From: Blattabacterium cuenoti
GTDB lineage: Bacteria > Bacteroidota > Bacteroidia > Flavobacteriales > Blattabacteriaceae
Assembly: GCF_014252035.1 (NCBI RefSeq)
Contig: NZ_CP059207.1
Location: 523,578-587,577, forward strand
DNA: 64,000 nucleotides
Direction of reading: 5' to 3'
Translations under genes and position numbers: made by a program
Shown here: positions 56,528 to 64,000 of the stretch, in pieces
How positions within the stretch are numbered: position 1 is the stretch's first letter
Layout: every line of letters begins with the position of its first letter
The notes under the pieces: generated by a model
Databases searched by the model: none
Seen by the model: the letters and a program-made list of their open reading frames with translations, nothing else
Told to the model about the DNA's origin: nothing

Positions 56528-57619
56528 ATGATAAAAATGGAAGAAATTGAATCTATTTCAAACAGAATTCACAAAATACACGACATTTTAAATATAAATC
56601 AAATTAAACATAATTTATATCAAGAACAAAAAAAAATATCCGATCCAAATTTTTGGAATGAAAAAAATGATTCTCAAGAATTATTGAAAAGGATAAACGA
56701 AATGAAAAAATGTATTGAGAATTTTACAGAATTAGAAAATTCTTTAGAGGAATTAAAAATAATTTTTTCTCTTTCTCAAGAAGAAAATTTAGAAAAAGAA
56801 TTTAAAATTCAATTACGTAAAACAAAAAAATTAGTTTCAAAAATAGAATTAATTAATCTTTTATCAGAAAAAGAAGATCATTTAAATGCTATATTACAAA
56901 TATCTGCAGGTGCTGGAGGAACTGAAAGTTGTGATTGGGTTTCTATGTTAATGAGAATGTATATCATGTGGGCAGAAAAAAATAATTTTGGAATAAAAAA
57001 AATACATCATATATCTGGAGATATAGCAGGAACCAAATCTATAACTCTGGAAATTTTAGGAAAAAATGCTTTTGGATATCTAAAAGGAGAGAATGGAATA
57101 CACAGGTTAATACGAATATCTCCATTTGATAGTAATTCTAAACGTCATACTTCATTTTCTTCAGTTTATGTTTATCCGATGATAAATGATGATATAAATA
57201 TTAATATCAATAATTCAGAAATAAAATGGGAAACATTTCGTTCTAGTGGTGCTGGAGGGCAAAATGTAAATAAAGTAGAGACTGGAGTAAGATTACGTCA
57301 TTTGCCTACGGGAATCAAAATAGAAAATACAGAAACACGTTCTCAAATACAAAATAGACAAAAAGCTTTACAAATTTTGAAATCTAGATTATTTGAAATA
57401 GAAATGATGAAAAAAAATGAAAAAAAGGAAAAAATACAATTAGAAAAAAAAAAAATAGAATGGGGAAATCAAATACGAAATTACATAATGCATCCTTATA
57501 AATTAATAAAAGATCTAAGAACTGGTTATGAAACTACAAAAATTCAATCTATAATGGATGGTGAAATAGAAATTTTTCTAAAAAAATTTTTAGTTTATAA
57601 AAAAAAAATTACTGAATAA
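56528..57619 (+). CDS. prfB: Peptide chain release factor 2, without a programmed frameshift
   Basis: RF2 ends translation at UGA and UAA. The stop-reading motif SPF is at 198-200 and the catalytic GGQ at 243-245. The 363 residues run in one frame from the start. The region near codon 25, where many bacteria have an in-frame UGA and a +1 shift for autoregulation, reads straight through (DILNINQIKHNLYQEQKK). A run of 12 A in frame is at 57444-57455. It heads the rightward run prfB-speA-speB-cmk-fabG-menD and is divergent from clpB. Confidence 0.95.
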   Translation: MIKMEEIESISNRIHKIHDILNINQIKHNLYQEQKKISDPNFWNEKNDSQELLKRINEMKKCIENFTELENSLEELKIIFSLSQEENLEKEFKIQLRKTKKLVSKIELINLLSEKEDHLNAILQISAGAGGTESCDWVSMLMRMYIMWAEKNNFGIKKIHHISGDIAGTKSITLEILGKNAFGYLKGENGIHRLIRISPFDSNSKRHTSFSSVYVYPMINDDINININNSEIKWETFRSSGAGGQNVNKVETGVRLRHLPTGIKIENTETRSQIQNRQKALQILKSRLFEIEMMKKNEKKEKIQLEKKKIEWGNQIRNYIMHPYKLIKDLRTGYETTKIQSIMDGEIEIFLKKFLVYKKKITE

Positions 57620-57633
57620 CTTTATTTATATAT

Positions 57634-59025
57634 ATGAAAATTCGTTATGCTGATCTTATAGATCAAACTTTTGATTTTCCTACTGAGGAATTTTCTATGA
57701 AAAATAATTTATTAGAATTTCATGGTATTCCACTAATGGATCTTATTCAAAGATATGGAACTCCATTAAAATTTACTTTTTTACCAAAAATATCTAATAA
57801 CATAAAAAAAGCTAGAAAATGGTTTGAAAAAGCTATTCATATTAATAAATATAATAATAAATACACATATTGTTATTGTACAAAAAGTTCTCATTTTTCC
57901 TTTATTTTAGAAGAAGTTTTAAAAAATAATATCAGTATAGAAACTTCATATGCTTATGATATAGATATCGTTAAAAATCTATATCAAAAAGGAAAAACAA
58001 ATAAAAATATTGAAGTTATTTGCAATGGATATAAAACTTTAAATTACATAAAAAAAATATCAGAACTTATTAACAATGGTTTTTCTAATACTATTCCTAT
58101 ATTAGATAATGATGATGAGTTAGAAAAACTTAGTTTATTTATTAATTATCCTTTTAAGTTAGGAATACGTATAGCTTCGGAAGAAGAACCAAAATTTGAA
58201 TTTTATACTTCTAGATTAGGAATATGTTATAAAGATATTATTGTATTCTATCTAAACAAAATAAAAAATAACCCAAAAGTAGAATTAAGGATGTTGCATT
58301 TTTTCATTAATACTGGTATTAAAGATACTGCGTATTATTGGAATGAATTATTTAAATGTTTGCATATTTATGCAAAACTAAAAAAAATCGCCCCTGAATT
58401 AGATATTTTAAATATAGGTGGTGGATTTCCCATTAAAACTTCCATGTCTTTTACATATGACTATGAGTATATAACTAATGAAATTGTTTATCAAATAAAG
58501 AAATTTTGTCAAAAAGAAAATGTATCAGAACCACATATATATACAGAATTTGGAGCCTATACTGTAGGAGAAAGTGGAGGGGTTTTGTACAAAATATTAT
58601 GCCAAAAACGTCAAAACGATAGAGAAAAGTGGAATATGATAGACAGTTCTTTTATGACTACTCTTCCTGATACATGGGCTATTAGCAGAAGATTTATCAT
58701 GATGGCTATTAATCGTTGGAATGATTCTTATGAAAGGGTTTTTTTAGGAGGACTAACATGTGATAGTGATGATTACTATAATTCGGAACAACATATGAAT
58801 GCAATATATCTCCCTTGTTTTCGAAAAAAAACTCCATTATATATTGGATTTTTTAATACTGGAGCTTATCAAGATACTATTAGTGGATATGGAGGTGTCC
58901 ACCATTGTTTGATTCCACAACCTATTCACATATTAATAAATTATGATAATAAAAATAAATTAGTATACAAAATATTTCGTCATTCTCAAAGTCCAGAAGA
59001 AGTATTGAAAATATTAGGATATTAG
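57634..59025 (+). CDS. speA: Arginine decarboxylase (PLP-dependent, Bacteroidetes short type)
   Basis: It converts arginine to agmatine. The pyridoxal phosphate lysine is Lys84 in YCTKSSHFSF; further family stretches are LNIGGGFP and the substrate-site LGGLTCDSDD. At 463 residues it is far shorter than E. coli SpeA (658) but of the flavobacterial size. speB follows after 19 bases, so arginine can be taken via agmatine to putrescine and urea. A related diaminopimelate or ornithine decarboxylase role is less likely because of the speB partner. Confidence 0.9.
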   Translation: MKIRYADLIDQTFDFPTEEFSMKNNLLEFHGIPLMDLIQRYGTPLKFTFLPKISNNIKKARKWFEKAIHINKYNNKYTYCYCTKSSHFSFILEEVLKNNISIETSYAYDIDIVKNLYQKGKTNKNIEVICNGYKTLNYIKKISELINNGFSNTIPILDNDDELEKLSLFINYPFKLGIRIASEEEPKFEFYTSRLGICYKDIIVFYLNKIKNNPKVELRMLHFFINTGIKDTAYYWNELFKCLHIYAKLKKIAPELDILNIGGGFPIKTSMSFTYDYEYITNEIVYQIKKFCQKENVSEPHIYTEFGAYTVGESGGVLYKILCQKRQNDREKWNMIDSSFMTTLPDTWAISRRFIMMAINRWNDSYERVFLGGLTCDSDDYYNSEQHMNAIYLPCFRKKTPLYIGFFNTGAYQDTISGYGGVHHCLIPQPIHILINYDNKNKLVYKIFRHSQSPEEVLKILGY

Positions 59026-59044
59026 ATTAATTATAAAATTTCTT

Positions 59045-59908
59045 ATGAAAAAAAAAAGTTTTGCTGGTATACCTAAAAAATATTCAATTATAGAAAATTC
59101 TAAAATAGTATTAATTTTAGTTCCATATGAATCTGATGCAACGTGGAAAAAAGGCTCTATAAGAGGACCAAAAGCTTTCTTAAATGCATCAAATTATATG
59201 GAATTATACGATATAGAAACTAATTCTGAAGTGTATAAAAAAGGAATTTTTATTATCGATTTTATTGATGATAAAAATTCCTTAAGTTCCCAACAAATGA
59301 TTAAAAAAGTAAAAAATATCACCAATAAATTTATATCAAAAAATAAATTTATTACTTTAATAGGTGGGGACCATTCAATCTCAATAGGAAGTATAAAAGC
59401 CTTTGGAGAAAAATATAGTGATGATTTAAGTATTCTACATATGGATGCTCATGCGGATTTACGTCCTATATACAATGGAGATTATTATAATCATGCTTGT
59501 TCTATGTATGAAGCTTCAAAAAAATATCCATTAATTCAAATAGGAATTAGAAGTATGGATATCACGGAAATAAATAATATCCAAAAAGGAAATGTTTTTT
59601 ATATGCACAAAATATATAAAAATGAATTATGGATGAATAATGCAATTAATAATTTATCAACAAAATATATATATATAAGTATAGATATTGATGTATTTGA
59701 TCCAAGTATTGCACCTTCTACGGGAACACCAGAACCAGGAGGTTTATACTGGTATACTGCTATAAAATTTTTAAGAAAAGTTTTTGAAAAAAAAAAGGTC
59801 GTCGGATTTGATATAGTTGAACTTCTACCAAATGATAAAGAGCATTCTACTGATTTTTTATCAGCAAAACTTTATTATAAATTATTATCATACAAATATG
59901 AAACATAA
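59045..59908 (+). CDS. speB: Agmatinase (ureohydrolase family)
   Basis: It splits agmatine into putrescine and urea using two manganese ions. Metal ligands are His110 (GGDH), Asp134, His136 and Asp138 (MDAHAD), Asp214 and Asp216 (SIDIDVFDP); TGTPEPGG follows, as in agmatinases. The 287-residue length is normal. It stands directly behind speA and overlaps cmk by 11 bases. Urea formed here could feed a urease, which Blattabacterium is known to have but which is not in this window. Arginase or formiminoglutamase activity is less likely given the neighbour. Confidence 0.9.
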   Translation: MKKKSFAGIPKKYSIIENSKIVLILVPYESDATWKKGSIRGPKAFLNASNYMELYDIETNSEVYKKGIFIIDFIDDKNSLSSQQMIKKVKNITNKFISKNKFITLIGGDHSISIGSIKAFGEKYSDDLSILHMDAHADLRPIYNGDYYNHACSMYEASKKYPLIQIGIRSMDITEINNIQKGNVFYMHKIYKNELWMNNAINNLSTKYIYISIDIDVFDPSIAPSTGTPEPGGLYWYTAIKFLRKVFEKKKVVGFDIVELLPNDKEHSTDFLSAKLYYKLLSYKYET

Positions 59909-60595
59909 CAAAAAAAAAATTATCATAGCTATAGACGGTTTTTCTTCATCTGGAAAAAGTACTTTAGCAAAAGCTATTTCCAAAAAATTAAAGTATAAAT
60001 ATTTAGATACTGGAGGTATGTACAGAAGCATTGCTTTGCTAGCCATACGGGAAAAAATATTTAATAGTGATTTATGGAATCACCAAAATTTTCTACACTT
60101 ATTAAAAAAAAAATATTTCAAATAAAATGGAATGAAAAAATAAATGAAACAGAATTTTTTTTGTATAAAAAAAATGTAAAATCTGAAATTAGATCAGTGG
60201 AAGTTTCAAAAAAAGTAAGTATTATATCTAAAATACCGGAAATTCGTCAGTTATTAATTTCTATGCAAAGAGATTTTGGAAAAAATAGAGGAATAGTAGT
60301 GGATGGAAGAGATATTGGAACTATAGTTTTTCCCAAATCAGAATTGAAAATTTTTCTCAAAGGATCAATAGAAATCAGATCCTATAGAAGATATAAAAAT
60401 ATTAAAACAGAAGAGAAAAAAAATATTTCTTACGAAGAAGTAAAAAAAGATTTAGTTTATAGAGATACAATGGATATAAATAGAAAATATTCACCATTAA
60501 AAAAGTCTATAAATGCAATAGAAATAGATAATACATTTCTTAATGCAGAAGAACAATTAAATATCATCAATCAATTGATAAATAAAATCAAATAA
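59898..60595 (+). CDS. cmk: Cytidylate kinase, interrupted by a frameshift at an A10 run
   Basis: Cmk phosphorylates CMP and dCMP. The first 75 codons encode the ATP loop GFSSSGKS (14-21) and DTGGMYRSIAL, then the frame stops shortly after ten A (60104-60113). The remainder continues in the next frame with GRDIGTIVFP, the arginine-rich EIRSYRRYK and RDTMDINRKYSP, to the normal C-terminus. Adding one A (or removing two) restores a 232-residue protein of normal length; all motifs are conserved on both sides. Cmk is usually essential, so slippage or a sequencing error is more likely than true loss. It overlaps speB and precedes fabG by six bases. Confidence 0.87.
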
Positions 60596-60601
60596 AATTT
60601 A

Positions 60602-61336
60602 ATGAAATTATTAAGTGGAAAAGTTGCTATAGTAACAGGAGGTTCAGGTGATATAGGAAAAACTATAGTAAAGACTTTTGTTCAACATGGAGCAAATGTA
60701 ATTTTTACATTTTTATCCTCAGAAAATGAAGCAAAAAAATTATCGATAAAATTTCCTGATTTTGTAGAACCATATAAAATTGATATTTCAGATTTTAATT
60801 CTTCAGAAAAAATGATAAAAAAAATTACAAAAAAATATGGTAGTATAGATATATTGGTTAATAATGCTGGAATAATAAAAGATAATTTATTACTTAAAAC
60901 TTCGAAAAAAGATTGGGATATAGTGATAAAAACTAATCTATTTTCTGTTTTCAATTTAACAAAACATGTTATTTTTCCTATGATGAAGCAAAAAAAAGGA
61001 AGCATCATCAATATGAGTTCTATCATAGGGATAACTGGAAATATCGGTCAATCAAGTTATGCCGCATCTAAAGCTGGAATCATTGGATTTACAAAATCAA
61101 TAGCACGAGAATTAGGTAGAAAAAATATCCGTTGTAATGCTATCGCCCCTGGATATATAGATACAAAAATGAATTTTAATTTACAATCTAAATTAAAAGA
61201 AAATTGGATAAAAAAAATTCCTTTAAAAAGAGCTGGTACTCCTCAAGATGTTGCAAATTGTAGTTTATTTCTTGCTTCTGATTTATCTAATTATATTACT
61301 GGCTCCATTTTAAATGTAAATGGAGGATTAATTTAA
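60602..61336 (+). CDS. fabG: 3-oxoacyl-ACP reductase
   Basis: FabG reduces 3-oxoacyl-ACP with NADPH in fatty acid elongation. The cofactor motif is VTGGSGDIGK (11-20), NNAG follows at 87-90, and the catalytic residues are Ser140, Tyr153 and Lys157 (SSYAASKAG). The 244 residues match E. coli FabG. It lies between cmk and menD with spacers of six and seven bases. The SDR family is broad, but the overall pattern and the presence of acpP, fabF and fabH support FabG. Confidence 0.93.
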   Translation: MKLLSGKVAIVTGGSGDIGKTIVKTFVQHGANVIFTFLSSENEAKKLSIKFPDFVEPYKIDISDFNSSEKMIKKITKKYGSIDILVNNAGIIKDNLLLKTSKKDWDIVIKTNLFSVFNLTKHVIFPMMKQKKGSIINMSSIIGITGNIGQSSYAASKAGIIGFTKSIARELGRKNIRCNAIAPGYIDTKMNFNLQSKLKENWIKKIPLKRAGTPQDVANCSLFLASDLSNYITGSILNVNGGLI

Positions 61337-61343
61337 ATTTTAA

Positions 61344-63044
61344 ATGTATTCAAATAAAAAAATAGTACAAAGTTTAGGTGAAATTTTAATTTCGAAATAT
61401 ATTTTTAATATCATTATATCTCCAGGATCTAGAAACGCTCCTATTATAGTACATTTTACACAACATAAAAAATTCAATACTTATAGTATTGTAGATGAAA
61501 GATGTGCTGGATTTTTTGCTTTAGGAATGGCACAAAAAATAAGAAAACCAGTAGTTATGAGTTGTACATCTGGTTCAGCAGTTGTTAATTATTATCCTTC
61601 AATTACAGAAGCATTTTATCAAAAAATACCATTAATTGTTATTACTGCAGATCGTCCTAAAGAAATTATAGATGTTTATGATGGTCAATCAATTCATCAG
61701 GAGAATATATTTAATAATCATGTAGAAATGTCAATACAATTAACAGAAGATGAATCGGTGTTGGGATTATGGTATAATGAAAAATTAATTAATGAATCTA
61801 TAAATAAATGTTTTTTAAGTAAAAGGCCTATACATATCAATATACCTTTCTCAGAACCACTTTATCAAACTACTAATCGTTTAAAAGTTAAACCTAAAAT
61901 CATCGATTATATTCCTACAACAAATTATATAATAAAATCATCGATTTATAAGAAAGAAAAATATTTATTCCATAAATATAAAAAAAAAATGATTTTAATA
62001 GGATTATGTCATATTGATTATGATGATATAAAAAAATTTCTATTAAAATTTAGAGCAGATCCATCTGTGGTTATTTTTACAGAAACAACATCTAATATTA
62101 TTAATGAAAAAATTTGTTTTTCTAATATAGATGAACTCATATTTAATATGAAAAATGAAGATTGGATAAAATTAAAACCTCATATTTTAATAACCATTGG
62201 TGTTAATATTATATCTAAAAAAATAAAATCCTTTTTGAGAAAATTCCCACCATTATATCATTGGCATATAGGAGGAGAAAACATGGAAAAATATCCTGAT
62301 ACTTATTATAAATTAAGTACATATTGGCCTATTTCGGAAAAATATTTTTTTCAAAATTTCTGTAGTAATTATCATATAAAAAACCATTCACTTTCAGATT
62401 ATAGGTATCAGTGGGAAAAAATAAAAAAAAAAAAGATAAGTAAACAAGAATTTTTTATAAAAAAAGAAAAAAGTTTTTCAGATTTAAAAGCTTTATTTTT
62501 AGTATTTAAATCAGTTCCAGACAATTCCATACTTCAATTAGGAAATAGTATGGTGATAAGATATTATCAATTATTTCATGATAAAAAAAAATCTATTACA
62601 TCCTATTGTAATCGTGGAACTTCAGGGATAGATGGTTGTGTTTCAACTGCTATAGGAATGGCTGTCAGCAGTAAAAAAATTGTAACATTGATTGTAGGGG
62701 ATATTAGTTTTTTTTATGATAGTAATGCTTTATGGAATAATTATACACCAAAAAACTTTCGTATTATTCTTATTAACAATAGAGGAGGAAATATATTCAG
62801 GTTTATTTCAAAAATAAAAATTTCAGAAAAAATATCCAATTTTTTTGAAACAAAACACAAATTTTCCGCGAATACAATATGTAAAATGCACAAATTTAAA
62901 TATGAAGGAGTTTCTAATTATTATTATTTAAAGAAAAAACTATCATATTTTTGGAATAATTTTAACAAACCATTTCTTTTAGAAATAAAAACTCATAGAT
63001 ACGACAATGCAAAAATATTAAAGAAATATCTTTTATTATCTTAA
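61344..63044 (+). CDS. menD: 2-succinyl-5-enolpyruvyl-6-hydroxy-3-cyclohexene-1-carboxylate synthase
   Basis: MenD is the thiamine-diphosphate enzyme that adds 2-oxoglutarate to isochorismate in menaquinone synthesis. Motifs are the opening ISPGSRNAPII, DERCAGFFALGMA with the catalytic Glu, SCTSGSAVVNYYPSI, and the cofactor motif from VGDISFFYDSNALWN to NNRGGNIF. The 566-residue length is normal. Twelve A in frame are at 62423-62434. With menG at the other end of the window it indicates menaquinone respiration. Its 3' end overlaps the convergent SanA-like frame by 83 bases. Confidence 0.95.
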   Translation: MYSNKKIVQSLGEILISKYIFNIIISPGSRNAPIIVHFTQHKKFNTYSIVDERCAGFFALGMAQKIRKPVVMSCTSGSAVVNYYPSITEAFYQKIPLIVITADRPKEIIDVYDGQSIHQENIFNNHVEMSIQLTEDESVLGLWYNEKLINESINKCFLSKRPIHINIPFSEPLYQTTNRLKVKPKIIDYIPTTNYIIKSSIYKKEKYLFHKYKKKMILIGLCHIDYDDIKKFLLKFRADPSVVIFTETTSNIINEKICFSNIDELIFNMKNEDWIKLKPHILITIGVNIISKKIKSFLRKFPPLYHWHIGGENMEKYPDTYYKLSTYWPISEKYFFQNFCSNYHIKNHSLSDYRYQWEKIKKKKISKQEFFIKKEKSFSDLKALFLVFKSVPDNSILQLGNSMVIRYYQLFHDKKKSITSYCNRGTSGIDGCVSTAIGMAVSSKKIVTLIVGDISFFYDSNALWNNYTPKNFRIILINNRGGNIFRFISKIKISEKISNFFETKHKFSANTICKMHKFKYEGVSNYYYLKKKLSYFWNNFNKPFLLEIKTHRYDNAKILKKYLLLS

Positions 63045-63618
63045 AAAGTAAGGATGATAGATACTTTTTTAAGATCGAAAAAATATCCCATAAAGCCTTA
63101 ATTCTAGCAAAAATTTCTCTTAGTTGTGTTTTACTATCGTGAGATATATTTTTTGCATTAAAACCTACAACTTCCAGGCCTAAACAATTACCAATAAAAA
63201 TGGCTCTTTCATTATGAAATTTTTGAGATATGATTGTAAATTTTTTTTGATGAAAAATCTTATATACCCTTAATACAGAAGATAATGTATTAACTCCATA
63301 TAAATCTTCATAAATAAAATTAGAAGGAATTCCTTTTTTTATAAGTTCTTTTTTCATCATTTTTGGTTCATTATAGTTCTTTTCTCTATTATCTCCACTT
63401 ACAATAATATATCTTATTTTTTTATGATGGAATAGACAACTTGCTGCGTCAATTCTATATTTAAAATAAACATTCAATCCTCCTCCCTGTAAATATTTAG
63501 AAGTACCTAAAACAACACCATATGTACTATATGGAATTATATTGATACTATCATAAGTTTTTCTCATAGACCAGAAACTTATTCCAATAGGACAAAAAAT
63601 GAAAAACAAAATTATCAA
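62962..63618 (-). CDS. sanA: SanA/YdcF-like membrane-anchored protein (DUF218)
   Basis: The core (VVLGTSKYLQGGGLNVYFKYRIDAA, VSGDNREKNYNEP, NTLSSVLRVYKIF, ISQKFHNERA) matches the DUF218 SanA group, which acts on the envelope barrier. One N-terminal membrane anchor is present. The first usual start is the TTG used here (218 residues). However, the frame is open six codons further upstream, where it encodes IKRIFF, a positive charge expected before an anchor, with only ATA as a start, so the true start may be the ATA at 63636. The C-terminal 27 residues overlap menD and look unlike the family. Confidence 0.8.
   Translation of the reverse strand: MIILFFIFCPIGISFWSMRKTYDSINIIPYSTYGVVLGTSKYLQGGGLNVYFKYRIDAASCLFHHKKIRYIIVSGDNREKNYNEPKMMKKELIKKGIPSNFIYEDLYGVNTLSSVLRVYKIFHQKKFTIISQKFHNERAIFIGNCLGLEVVGFNAKNISHDSKTQLREIFARIKALWDIFSILKKYLSSLLFKIIKDISLIFLHCRIYEFLFLKEMVC
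63038..63075. other. Hairpin over the menD stop codon
   Basis: Thirteen bases (63038-63050) pair with 63062-63075, with one unpaired T in the right arm, around an 11-base loop. The menD stop lies in the left arm. No T run follows on the plus strand, so it is not a standard terminator, but it could protect the 3' end of the menD message. It also lies inside the C-terminal part of the SanA-like frame. Confidence 0.35.
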
Positions 63619-63662
63619 AAAAAATATACGTTTTATTATTTACACAAAATCATTTTTATTCA

Positions 63663-64000
63663 TTAATAAAAATCTTTTTCTATAATAACCCATTCCCCAT
63701 TTTCTAAAAAAGATTCTACCTGTTTAAATTTAATTTTTTTAGTTACTCCTGTGATCAAATGTCGAATATTAACTTTATTATTTCTTCCTATTTTCTTTTT
63801 TTTTTCTTTTGTCATTATTAAAGAATTGTTGAATTCTAAATTATTATTTAATAATATATTACTTGTTATTATATATGATCTTAGAAGGAAAGAAATTATT
63901 TTTCTATTAATTTCATAAACTTTATCTTGAAATAAATTGAAAGCATTTTGTTTATAAACTACAAGAGGGTCTTTTTGTTCAAAAACAGCATTTTGTACTG
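63663..64000 (-). CDS. secA: Preprotein translocase ATPase SecA, C-terminal end (partial)
   Basis: The gene enters from the right edge on the minus strand; the last 111 codons are present. They begin VQNAVFEQKDPLVVYKQNAF, which matches the SecA helical-wing region (EQKDPxxxYK), and end in GEWVIIEKDFY. No cysteine zinc-binding tail (CPCGSGKK) is present; the end instead has an arginine-lysine stretch and VNIRHLITGVTKKIKFKQ, which I believe is usual for Bacteroidetes SecA. SecA drives Sec-dependent export. The call rests on the helical-wing motif. Confidence 0.8.
   Translation of the reverse strand, partial: VQNAVFEQKDPLVVYKQNAFNLFQDKVYEINRKIISFLLRSYIITSNILLNNNLEFNNSLIMTKEKKKKIGRNNKVNIRHLITGVTKKIKFKQVESFLENGEWVIIEKDFY

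Noticed and set aside
56528-56620. Programmed +1 frameshift site in prfB
   Set aside because: No in-frame TGA near codon 25; the gene is read in one frame.

Overview
The window reads as a piece of the chromosome of an obligate insect endosymbiont of the Bacteroidetes/Flavobacteriales, most likely Blattabacterium (cockroach and Mastotermes symbionts). The reasons are a very AT-rich sequence, genes packed with almost no spacers (no gene-free stretch reaches 300 bases), flavobacterial gene neighbourhoods (rpmE2 with a GlmU-like protein; acpP-fabF-rnc; nadK-uppS-bamA; ppiD-CorC-lptC; atpD-atpC apart from the other ATP synthase genes; speA-speB), a short primary sigma factor without region 1.1, and TAnnTTTG promoter elements. 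There are no insertion sequences, phage genes, CRISPR arrays or toxin-antitoxin pairs, and I found no sign of recent transfer. The genus is inferred from gene content; I could not run a phylogeny.

Layout. 1-7000: the 3' end of rpoN, then a leftward set (fabH, rpmE2, GlmU-like, metE, sufE, aldehyde dehydrogenase). 7000-12800: a rightward set (menG/ubiE, GH3-like, rpsO, pnp, rpoD). 12770-14140: tRNA-Arg, tpiA and a DUF1599 protein on the minus strand. 14220-19490: folP (frameshifted), cdaA, murF, pdhA, pdhC. 19480-22050: terC and an MsbA-like exporter. 22300-30890: tatA, then the envelope genes ppiD, corC-like, lptC, tRNA-Phe, bamA, uppS and nadK. 31000-36750: mevalonate-kinase-like, pseudouridine synthase, aroQ, then leftward engB, hydrolase, rnc, fabF, acpP. 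36800-45290: pckA, pdxA, atpDC, ribF and an AddB-like nuclease. 45280-49530: a complete leucine operon leuA-leuC-leuD-leuB. 49690-56450: an unknown helical protein, a small membrane protein, tyrS, era, clpB. 56530-63050: prfB, speA, speB, cmk (frameshifted), fabG, menD. The end holds a SanA-like protein and the 3' end of secA.

How the genes work together. Envelope building is strongly retained: fatty acids (acpP, fabF, fabG, fabH), peptidoglycan (murF, uppS), LPS transport (MsbA-like, lptC), outer-membrane protein assembly (bamA, ppiD) and export (tatA, secA). Central carbon genes (tpiA, pckA, pdhA, pdhC) fit gluconeogenic growth on host-supplied substrates. Amino-acid supply (leuABCD, metE, aroQ) and the arginine to agmatine to putrescine plus urea route (speA, speB) fit a nutritional and nitrogen-recycling role.

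Most notable observations. Two otherwise well-conserved genes, folP and cmk, are each interrupted exactly at a 10-base homopolymer, while at least six intact genes carry in-frame runs of 11-12 A. This suggests either decay balanced by polymerase slippage, or sequencing errors. An exact TTTG-N19-TAAATTTG promoter precedes pdhA, and exact TAnnTTTG elements sit just upstream of both tRNA genes, acpP, pckA, leuA and the msbA-like gene. lptC has no ATG/GTG/TTG start that preserves its lipoprotein signal and appears to start at ATT. I found no convincing wholly new system.
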